A stretch of DNA of 64,000 nucleotides from contig JAHQRK010000022.1 in NCBI GenBank assembly GCA_019828595.1, positions 310,001 to 374,000 of the forward strand, in the 5' to 3' direction. Of this stretch, positions 20,555 through 29,639 are shown piece by piece; the stretch's first letter is position 1; each line of letters begins with the position of its first letter. The notes under the pieces were generated by a model that was not told the origin of the DNA, did no database searches, and saw nothing but the letters and a program-made list of their open reading frames with translations. The translations under genes and the position numbers were made by a program. The stretch comes from Aphanomyces cochlioides (lineage: Eukaryota > Oomycota > Saprolegniomycetes > Saprolegniales > Verrucalvaceae).

Positions 20555-21217
20555 CGGGAAGCTGTCATTCACACCATGACGTTCCTTTCTGCAGGCCATG
20601 AAACAAGCAGTTCTGCTTTGAGTTGGATCTTTGCTACCATCAGCGGTCATCCCGATGTCATTGTACGTCTTCGTCAAGAGTACAGCGATGTCATTGAGAA
20701 GCATGGCTCGTTGACAACCTGTGAGCCAGCTTACATACACCATGGCTGTCATTCAGGAAACCATGCGATTGAATGTAGTCGTGCACGCTCTCGCCCGTCG
20801 AATCTGCATCAAAGACGACCATGTGCCAATGGAAGATCGCGATCCAATCTTCATCCCATCGGTATTACAGTCGCATCAACCAAGAACTCACATTTTCCAT
20901 GACTAGGGAACGAGCATGTTGGTGAGCGTATCAGCGTTAAACCGGCACCCCAAGTATTGGACCAACGCTGACGCGTTCGTTCCCGAGCGATTTATTGAAG
21001 GCACGCCTGAATGGGATGCAGATCTCAAACTGCGCGGTGGAAAATCCCATGCGTACTACTACTTGCCGTTCAGCATTGGTAGTACAAACTGCATCGGCCA
21101 GCGTTTCGCCCTCTTGGAGATGCAAGTGATTCTCGCCATGGTCGTCGGTCAGTACGATTTCAAAGTGACTCCGTCGTCGAATCGATGCCAGAAGCACAAC
21201 GGAGTGACGATGGCACC
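20555..21217 (+). pseudogene. Cytochrome P450 fragment forming the IR2 spacer
   Basis: Exon 4 from GREAVIHTMTF through AGHETSS and ETMR (same frameshift near 20717 as the copy at 7697), an intron with CTAG acceptor at about 20906, and exon 5 with PERF and an intact heme loop (PFSIGSTNCIGQRF). Unlike the copy at 7697, exon 5 is not internally deleted. The fragment is cut at both ends exactly by LTR termini: on the left after the left element, and on the right at ATGGCACC before the right element. Confidence 0.9.
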
Positions 21218-21480
21218 TGTAACCGGGCGCAGATGATATCAGGCGCGTGTGAACTGCGACTGAAGTGTAAGAGTGAATTAAAGTTAAAGCAACCTAAGTC
21301 TTGTTCCTATCTTGTTTCTCGTTGGCTATCGCACAGCCTCGCTAGGGGCTTCAACTTCTGTGGCCTCCCAAGGCCAGTCGTTCACACAGCAGAGCGCGGG
21401 GAACCGCTACTGCAGGGCGCCAGGTCAATGCGCAGACCGCGCCCTCATTTTATGTACCTGCCAGACATGGCACGGTTACA
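21218..21480 (-). repeat. 3' LTR, right element
   Basis: It shares the T-to-C change of the left 3' LTR, lacks that copy's three G-to-A changes, and has its own change (ATCATCTG for ATCCTCTG). Confidence 0.9.
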
Positions 21481-21491
21481 TCCTCCCACAC
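21481..21491 (-). other. Polypurine tract, right element
   Basis: TCCTCCCACAC on the plus strand, that is GTGTGGGAGGA in element orientation, next to the 3' LTR. Confidence 0.65.
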
Positions 21492-21630
21492 TTAGGGCGA
21501 CAGCCCGTAAGCTTTGCAGAGATGCCTCCCTCGCTGGGGGTAATCCCTTCACAGTCCCATCTGAACTGGGACTGGTGTGTTCCAACTATCACATTGGCTC
21601 TCGCTGAGCCAATCAGGAACATTTTCAAGA

Positions 21631-22863
21631 ATGTACGCCGACGAAGAGGTCGATTACGAGTACACGCCGCCCTCGCCCGATCTGGGCAGTCGCGAGCAAA
21701 GCGCAGCGCCGGCGCAAAGGCGCCCCAAATACCTTGAGAACCTTTGGATCCGTGAGGGCCAAACTCGACTTGGCGGTGGTGTCCACGCGCGTTGTCAGGC
21801 ATCCGACACAGGATGCGATCTGACCTTTGATCAAATGCCAGGCTTCACAGCCTCTCGCAGTGGCACGCCCGTTCCGGGCAAGTTCGAGATTTGTTGGCGC
21901 AATTGCCTTCTCGCCTGCGCGGCGATTCTAAAAGTGATTTTGCGGCGGGGGTTGCCTTTGCAGTGACTTTGTGGGAAACCTGCAACCCCGTCATCGTCGA
22001 TATGGCCGAATGGCCTTCGATCCGACAAGGCCAGCGCCGCTTTGGTGGTATGCGCGCGTTTGTTCCTGTTTCTCCCTTGCGGGACGAAACGAAATTTGAG
22101 TACGTGGCCATCTGGGCCAACCGAATGCTGGCGCGTATTTCGCTCGACACCACGACGTGGCCCCACAACTACGCTAAGTTCCAAGAGCGTGTTGTTAATT
22201 TTGCGCGTGAGCGCCATGGCTTGAAGGTACGCCTCGCTGCCGAGACCGTCGGAGCGATCGCTGTCGCGTACCAAAAGCTGAGAGTAGTCTATGTGAGTCT
22301 GGACCAAGGTCCGCTTCTCTCACCCATGTGTTCGTAGGAGCCGCCTCCGAATTTTGCGCCAGGGGGCGATGCTCGCGGCCGTGCTGGCCCCAGCGCTGCG
22401 CGACAATCCGCGCGCCGTCATCGCGCCCCTCGTTCTCGCTCTCGCTCGACCGAGCCTGAGGCGAAACGTTCGCGCCGAGTGGCAGGGCGTAGTCCGAGTC
22501 GGGACCGCCCGAGATATGCGCTGGACGAAAATCTGTACCAGCTGCGTGATGAAGTTGCGGAGCTGACCCGCCAACTTGGTCACTCCGAACAGGAGTTTGA
22601 AGGTCGGCGTCAGGACCTTCAAGATGAGCTCCAGACTGAGCGCGAGAAGCGTCGCGACTTGCAATCGCGCTTCGAGAAGACGTCGAAGCTCTGCGAGCAA
22701 CACGCGGCGACCGCCGAGGGCTTGAAGAACTGGGCCCGCGGAGCTCGAGCTACTTGTTGAGCGTCTCGCGAAGGAGAGAGATCGTCTGGACGCGCATCTT
22801 CAAGCGCTCTACTGGAAGATCCGACAGGACTACGTTCCGTTTGAGGAACTGAAGAAGGGGTAA
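21631..22863 (+). pseudogene. Antisense coding region between pol and 3' LTR, right copy
   Basis: This copy reads farther than the left one. 21631-21966 runs from MYADEEVDYEYTPPSP through EGQTRLGGG and PGFTASRSGT to the first frameshift near 21895. 21891-22337 is the central conserved block (AQLPSRLRGD, WETCNPVIVDMAEWP, FVPVSPLRDETKFEYVAIW). From about 22340 an Arg/Ser-rich, basic stretch leads into a coiled coil (22479-22740) and, after one more shift, ELELLVERLAKERDRL...FEELKKG with TAA at 22861-22863. The total is about 410 codons opposite to gag-pol. No known domain recognised; the region may be a retrovirus-like accessory or a captured gene. Confidence 0.6.
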
Positions 22864-25777
22864 CTGCGTCCTGAGGTATGTGTCTCTTGAGCTTGCCCGT
22901 GTAGATGACGGGATGGATGTCCCAGTCATCGGGCAGTTCGAGCTCGTAGTCCACTGGACTAATAACTTTTCGAATAGGGAACGGCCCCAACCAAGGGCAG
23001 CGAAGCTTCGAAGGGCCGCTAGGTCCTTTCACGACCGACCGATGCACGTAGACTAGGTCGTTAACCGAATACACATTTGTATTTCCTCGGTTGTGTTTGT
23101 TGGTCTGACGGGCCTGTTTCGCTTGAGCACTGGCGATATTCTCGCGTAGGCGCAGTAACAATGATTCGCGTGACGACGCGAAATGTTCGACAGAAGCGGC
23201 TGTCCGCCGCGGAACGTCATCGGAGATTCCTCCCACACTTAAAACAGGACGGTCCACGTCCGTGGGAAGCCGCGGGTGCTTCAGATGCACCGCGTAGAAG
23301 GGTGTAAAGCCCGTTGGCGCATGAACGGACGTGTTGTAGGCAAAGCACGCTGTTGGCAACATGGAACTCGATGTTTTCGGCCTAGACAAGGCATAGCTTC
23401 GAAGGATGTCTTCGAGAACGCGATTCGCGCGTTCGGTCTGACCATCAGACTCTGGATGGTCCGAGCTGGACATGTTTAACGTCGTCCCGCAGAGCGCGAA
23501 CAGCGCTCGCCAAAAATGGGACGTAAACCGAGGGTCTCGATCCGAGACGATACTGGACGGGAGTCCAAAATGACAATAGACGTTGTCAAAGATAAGGCGA
23601 GCTGACTGCTCCGCCGTAACGGATGCCTTATCAGGCAGCGCGATCAAGTACTTGGATGCGCGATCGACAAGGGTGAAGATACCTGTATTGCCCGACTTGT
23701 CACTGGGCAAGCCAAAAATGAAGTCCATGCTGACGGCCTCCCACAGTTCCAGTGGGACGTCGAGGCTCTGTAGCGGAGCCTGTGAGTGTGGGGCGGCCTT
23801 GACGGCCTGACATACGCCACACGATGCGACAAAACGTGCCACCGCCTTATACAGGCGAGGCCACCAAAATGAACGGGCGACGGACAGATATGTCTTCTCG
23901 CGGCCAAAATGGCCGCCGCTCGGGGTGTCGTGAAATTCGCGGATGATCTCCGCACGGAGAGTCGGGTCGCACGGCACAGCCACTCGTGGGGCGTCCCCCG
24001 GAGTGACTGAATACCACAACAAATCGTCGTGGAAGGTGAAACGTCCGATCTGGACTACCTTGGTGGAAAGCGATTTGCCAGCGGTAATGGCATCAATCGT
24101 CCGGTGAAGGGCAGGATCGAGGCTGTACGCTCCTCGAATGCGATCAAACAAGTCCGAACGGACTTCGGATAGGGCAGACAGGCAGGGAGGTTCCTCCTCC
24201 GCTGGACGGCGCGACAGCGCGTCTGCAATGACGTTGGTACGACCTGGTTTGTACTCAACAGTCATGTTGTATTCCGCGAAAAACGCGAGCCACCTGGCCA
24301 TCCGGTCAGAGATGTGCGGCGAGTTCACAGCAGTCCGTAAGGACGCGTGATCCGTGTATACCGTAAACGGCTTCGAGCCGAGAAGGTAGATGCGGAATTT
24401 GACCAAGGCGTATTTCATCGCCAGTAATTCTAGGTCATGGACCGGATAGTTGCGCTCAGCAGCGCGCAGCTGCCGTGACTGATAGTAGACGGGTCGGTCA
24501 TGACCCTCGTCATCCTTTTGCATGAGGCTGCAACCTATTGCTCGCACAGATGCATCACAGACGACCGAGAATGGTCGATTGAAGTCAGGCAACGCCAGGA
24601 TCGGCGCTTGCGTGAGGCTGGCCTTGATGCCGTCAAAAGCCTCTTGACATTCTTGTGTCCAGTCCCACTGGACATCCTTCATTAGTAGCCGCGTCAGTGG
24701 CGTCGCGATGTCGGCAAAGTTCTTTGAAAACTTGTGAAGGTAGGTCGCAAGACCAAGCCAGCTGCGGAGCTCTGTCACCGTGGCCGGGACAGGCCAAGTT
24801 GTGATCGTGGTGACTTTGGCCGGGTCTGGCCGACATCCATTGATACCAACGTACTCCCCGAGTACGGGTATTTCGTCAACGCCGAACATACACTTCTGTA
24901 AGTTGGCGCACAATCCTGCATCTCGCAGCGTCTGAAAGACCTGCCGCAGGTGTCCAAAATGGACTTGCACGTCGGTGCGATTCTCGTCTGCACGGCTGTG
25001 CTCGTATATGTCATCGAAGTACGACGGCGCAAAGTCGCGCAGCGGGCGCAACCTTTGCGTGACCATTCGGTTGAAGGTCGCTGGGGCATTAGCGAGCCCT
25101 TGTGGCATCACCAGCCACTCCCACAGCATGCCCGATGGCGTCGAGACAGCTGTCTTGGGAACGTCACATGCGCGCATGAGGATTTGATAGAATCCATCGC
25201 GCAGATCGATCGTTGAAAAGATCGTCGAGCCACCCATGCTGTCAATGATGACATCTTTCCTGGGAATCGGCGTTTGCGCCGGGATGGTGGCTGCGTTCAG
25301 CTTGTTATAAGCATGAACGATTCGCCAAGAGCCGCTAGGCTTCTTGACACAGAAGGTCGGACTCGAGTGTGGCGACGTACTCTCCCGTACGTGCCCCGCC
25401 TTCTTGCGTGCAGCGAAGAATGAGTCGATGAACTCGACTTGCTCACGTGGTAGTGGCCACTGTCGAGTGACACACCACTTTGTCTCTGGCGTCAAGTCAA
25501 TCTCATGACGTACGCCCTTGTCCTTGGGCAGTCTCGCGGGAACTTCCTCCGGGAAGATATCCTCGTATTCCTTCACGAGGGGGTAAAACGGGCTCGTTCG
25601 GAGCCTATCCCATACGCGAGAGTGTGCTGGCGGTGTCTCGCCAGCTACGTCCGGATCCTCCGCGGACGTCGTATAGAGGTCAATCTCATCGACACTCTGT
25701 ATCACTGCGATACTGGTGATGCGCTGGGAGCGCAGAGCACTTCTAAACTCGGAAAAGCTCATCTCTTCGAGTTGCAT
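22862..25777 (-). pseudogene. pol: Ty3/gypsy pol (RT, RNase H, integrase), right copy
   Basis: One long frame from about 25777 covers RT (YFDD about 25010-25021), RNase H, the integrase zinc finger and DDE core, and a GPF/Y-like C-terminal module (LGPFPIRKVISPVDYEL). The frame stays open to 22619, but those last 80 codons lie opposite the antisense gene and are probably not real pol. A divergent patch with a one-base deletion at 25755-25780 separates it from the protease part. Compared with the left copy it has substitutions such as F for Y (ANAPATF) and C for Y (DAGLC). Confidence 0.9.
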
Positions 25778-26410
25778 ATTTCTTCAGCTGTCTTCGGCAG
25801 CTCAGTCAAGTCGCAATGCGACAAGATGACATCTTCAACAAAGACGCGCCCAGACACGGGCAGCGTCGGCATAGGACTGCGCTCCAACGCATCCTCTTCA
25901 ACAATCTCGTCTCCGTGCATTCGGTCCGTCGGTGCACTCGCGAAGGAGACTTTAAGCCCGGTCCGTTGGGCATTATTCTTGTACACAGGCAACCCAGTCC
26001 GTCGGGTGTTTGCCCAAGTGTTGTTGAAGGCCTGACGGCCGATATCTTCCTTGGAAGACATAGGACCGCCCTGGCGTGTCGACTTTCCCGTAGCCGGGAG
26101 CTGACGCAGCGTAGCTAACTGCTCATCGCCAGCTGGCGAGGGGATGGGCTCATTACTCTCCATGCCCATATGGCTTTTGAGAAAGTCGGGACCGACCTCA
26201 TGGATGGTCTTGGCCCGCCAGTTTATGCAGGGCTGGTGTTTCTCCAACCAGCCCATGCCTAGGATGACGTCCCAGCGCTCATCTAGGTCTATAACGAAGT
26301 AGTCTTCCAGACTACTGAGCGTGCCAACCTGTGTTAACAGGCGCACTGATCTCTTGGGTGCGGTCACTACCGACCCATCACCCAACTTGACGCGCACAGT
26401 CTCAGTCAGA
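25759..26410 (-). pseudogene. Protease-remnant part of pol, right copy
   Basis: It carries DVILGMGWLEKHQP, typical of retropepsin C-terminal halves. The catalytic D[ST]G triad expected about 60 residues upstream is missing, because the frame meets the scrambled gag zinc-knuckle region instead. It ends in NSKR at the frameshift at 25759. Confidence 0.7.
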
Positions 26411-27399
26411 GATTCTTCCTCGCCTGTGAAGGCTGAAGGCATTTTCTTGCGAACTGACCAGTCTGGCCACATTGAAACAGCGGCGCTCTTCACCAGAGGC
26501 CGCTTCCATACGCGAGATCTCCATGCCCGCTGAGACATCGTGGGATCCACCGGAAGAGCGCGCCAGGCCGCGCGAATGTTCCGTGTTCAGCGCGATGCTG
26601 ATTGCCTCATTGAACCTTTGAGGCTGCAAACGGAAAAGCTCGTCACGAGCTGGGCCTTGATTCAGGCCGTACATAAAGACCGAGACTCGACCGATCTCGT
26701 CGATCTTGTAAGCGTTCTCGAAGGACCCGAGGATGGAACGAAGTTCGTTCACAAACTCCTGAATAGTCCCCTTGCCTTGTTTGGCTTGGTTGAACTTTGC
26801 GCGATAGCGCATTTCGACGTTCGAGTGAACGTACTACTCCTTGAGTTGTTCAATCAAGGATTCGAACGTGGGAAAAGCCTCGTCGTCCAACATGTGAAGG
26901 TTGTAGGCCCAGTCTCGGGCTCGTCCTTGCAAGTTTCACTTCGCAATCCCAGCGGAACAGGTGCTCGTCCGCGGCGCCGCCATATTTTGACACTTCGAGC
27001 TTCAGAGGTCGGTCGCGCGACACTCTGGAGTCGATGAAGATGTCGTCAATTCCCGGTGAGGGGTTTTCGGGTCGTCTGGCTTGGTCAGCCAAGTCCCTGT
27101 TGGACTCTTCAAGGCTGGCGATCTTTGCCGTGGCCTTCAACAGGTCTGCTTCATAGAGCAACGCCGCCTCTTCTTGAGTGCGTTGCGCAGCGGCATGGGC
27201 CGCTGACTGCGCGGTTGCTTCACCATGCAGGCGGAAGCTCTCAATGACTATGATCTGGTCTTGAGGGTTCGTTTACCCCACTGAACAATCCCCGAACGAT
27301 GTTCTCGGGGATCAAGCGAAGCAGCTCGGTCAGAGTAGCTTGCTGTTCGGGTGAGAAGTGGGAAACGTCGATTGTCGACGTCGCGGGCGCAGCGTCCAT
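26403..27399 (-). pseudogene. gag: gag, frameshifted and with a stop, right copy
   Basis: It has the same two frameshifts and off-frame zinc knuckle as the left copy. In addition a CAG to TAG change near 26835 (KEQ to KE-stop) separates the capsid-type segment from MRYRAKFNQ. Confidence 0.75.
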
Positions 27400-27428
27400 G
27401 GTCCTGGACGAACTAGAGTGCTACCAGG

Positions 27429-27691
27429 TGTAACCGGGCGCAGAGGATATCAGGCGCGTGTGAACTGCGACTGAAGTGTAAGAGTGAATTAAAGTTAAAG
27501 CAACCTAAGTCTTGTTCCTATCTTGTTTCTCGTTGGCTATCGCACAGCCTCGCTAGGAGCTTCAACTTCTGTGGCCTCCCAAGGCCAGTCGTTCACACAG
27601 CAGAGCGCGGGGAACCGCTACTGCAGGGCGCCAGGTCAATGCGCAGACCGCGCCCTCATTTTATGTACCTGCCAGACATGGCACGGTTACA
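27429..27691 (-). repeat. 5' LTR, right element
   Basis: By eye identical to the left element's 5' LTR. It abuts the elicitin pseudogene at the same base as in the left arm. Confidence 0.9.
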
Positions 27692-28489
27692 AAAAGCGCA
27701 ATTGCGGCATTGATATCTTGAATGCAGCTGGTCTGGGCGAATATTGTCCAGCGACTGTCCAAAATGATATCGGACATGAATCTGGAACCAGGAGTGGAAA
27801 TGCATTCGCTTGAAATGGGGTACGTAAGGAAGGGACTAAGTTGAGCAACACAATTGGTGAGCGAGTCGCTGGAGGCCCAGCGCAGAATCCCGTCAAAAAT
27901 GCCGAATGATAATCGCCAACGTTCCAATGTACACATCTTGGCATGCGGGTACTACCCAACGTTTATACGCATCTTGTCATGCGGGCATCTTCGGGATCGT
28001 CGACGTCAGAAGCTCATCGATGCAGTCTTTTGCGGCTCCAATCGAGGCACAGTATGTCTGGGAGTTGTTCAAGATGATGTCTCTGACCTCCAACTTGGAA
28101 GGGGCGAGAGCCTGACATTCGGTCCAAGTGGGAACTCGTAGTCGCCTTTCCCGTCACACAACGGTAATGCAGAGTCAAACTTGTTGCTGGCACCCACAGC
28201 GCGAATGCCATTAATAATTGTGAGAGGCCACTTGGCTTGATCGCACGTTGGGAAGGCGGCGGCGGCATTGTCGAGGTCTCGACGACAAGATCTGGACCAG
28301 CCAATATTTCCATACTCGGGCCAAGCAAAGCTTTGAATAATGCATCCAATGTTGCCGCAGCCATTCAATATTTTGCATTCAGACGACAAATTCGTGGAGA
28401 GCACCGTTTGTAGTGTCGATATCTCTTGGTTGGTGCTTGGAGAGCCCGCTACCCGTGGAAACAACAGCAGACAAGAACAAGCTTTTCAT
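27692..28489 (-). pseudogene. Truncated elicitin-like pseudogene, IR2 right copy
   Basis: Mirror copy of 13282-14079 with the same frameshifts, lost cysteines and truncation point at the LTR. It was therefore broken before the inverted duplication. Confidence 0.85.
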
Positions 28490-28655
28490 GGTTTTGATCT
28501 CAGTGATATTCTCTTTGGATGCCAGTTCTTTCAAAGTGATTGCGTTGGAGTTTGGAGAGGGAGTTTAATAAACGGCGGTGCCGGCTTCTCAGAGCAAATT
28601 TCAAAATGAAAAGGAGTTTATGACATAACGCTACATGCATCGTCGATTCTTGCCA

Positions 28656-28677
28656 GCTTTAAATCGACCCAAGATGG
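28656..28677 (-). promoter_or_regulatory. Elicitin-family TATA-like box, IR2 right copy
   Basis: TTTAAATCGACCCAAGATGG on the plus strand, 167 bp upstream of the pseudogene start at 28489. Mirror of 13094-13115. Confidence 0.6.
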
Positions 28678-29170
28678 AGCTTACTGCACTTTACCCAGAA
28701 AAAAACGATCTTGAACAACGGCAGCTTTGCTTTCAAGACCGAGGTCATGCAAAGTGTTTTTCAATATCTCTTGTGTCGTGTATAAATGTACTCTACCTGT
28801 AGTTTGGGCACGGAGATTTCACAAGTCCGGTTTTCCAAGTCGCTCACTTGAGTGGGAAATGGAAACACATTTCCTTTGCAACGTTTAAAGAATATAGTTC
28901 ATCTGCTGTCGAGTATGAAACTGCTGGCAATTTCGCTAAACGACATCGATCGCGAGCGTATTGTGCAATGACTGAAAACGGTCTGCATATTCTCTAGCAG
29001 CATCACATCTTGGTCGAATTCCTGCATTCTTTCGTCAAAGAATCAATTCTTATTATTGATCTGGGAATGGACGAGTTGTCCGTACATGTCGGCAAACCCA
29101 GAGCGGAAATCTCAAATGCGTCCAATATCCTTTCTCTCGGCACTACTTGTTCGTCTGAACCACATACAAA

Positions 29171-29542
29171 GTGCGGTCGTCAACCAAACGAATGACCACA
29201 AAGTCTCGTCTCGGTCGCTGTTTAGGTCACATGCCAAAGGAGAAAGTCGTGTATTGTCTGAAGAGGTGGAGTGAAGTGCAGGACAGATCGGATGGTGATT
29301 GCACGATAGAATCTCCAAGGATATTGCTACCTGAAGTAGACAGAGGTGGCATGGCGGTGGCCGTCTCGTGTAAAGCACGCGAATGGCTTGAACAGTTTAG
29401 CCTTAAGAATAGAGTTACATACACTAGTGAACAAATGCCTCTGCAGTGGCGATACGATGAACTGAATTGGTCAGCGCCCTCGCGAAGATGCTTTTCGCCA
29501 TGGTCGTTGGTCAATACGACTTCAATTGTGAGATCTCCATGA
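29171..29542 (+). CDS. Hypothetical ORF, IR2 right copy
   Basis: Identical mirror of 12229-12600. Its last part overlaps a short P450 exon-5 scrap (about 29481-29535) in another frame. The relative at 33101-33304 is next to P450 3' sequence too. Function unknown. Confidence 0.3.
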   Translation: MRSSTKRMTTKSRLGRCLGHMPKEKVVYCLKRWSEVQDRSDGDCTIESPRILLPEVDRGGMAVAVSCKAREWLEQFSLKNRVTYTSEQMPLQWRYDELNWSAPSRRCFSPWSLVNTTSIVRSP

Positions 29543-29639
29543 AAGCACTTATTGTTCCGAGAAAAATGTAAATGTGTACTTTGTTGTTAAGGCACTATCC
29601 AGCAATGCAATGGTCTGCGAGCTGCCGAATAAATTCCAG

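Larger units (their letters stand above)
21218..27691 (-). mobile_element. Ty3/gypsy LTR retrotransposon, right copy (about 6.5 kb)
   Basis: Mirror image of the element at 14080-20554. LTRs are 27429-27691 (5') and 21218-21480 (3'), with the polypurine tract at 21481-21491. Unlike the left copy it keeps pol open through integrase, but it has a stop in gag (CAG to TAG near 26835) and a 1-base deletion inside a divergent patch at about 25755-25780 that splits pol. Its outer end abuts the elicitin pseudogene and its inner end the P450 spacer, with no target-site duplication. Confidence 0.95.

Noticed and set aside
22619..22861. Pol extending to 22619 with a Ser/Arg-rich tail
   Set aside because: The sequence there makes better sense as the coiled-coil part of the antisense gene; the pol-frame residues look like its complement.
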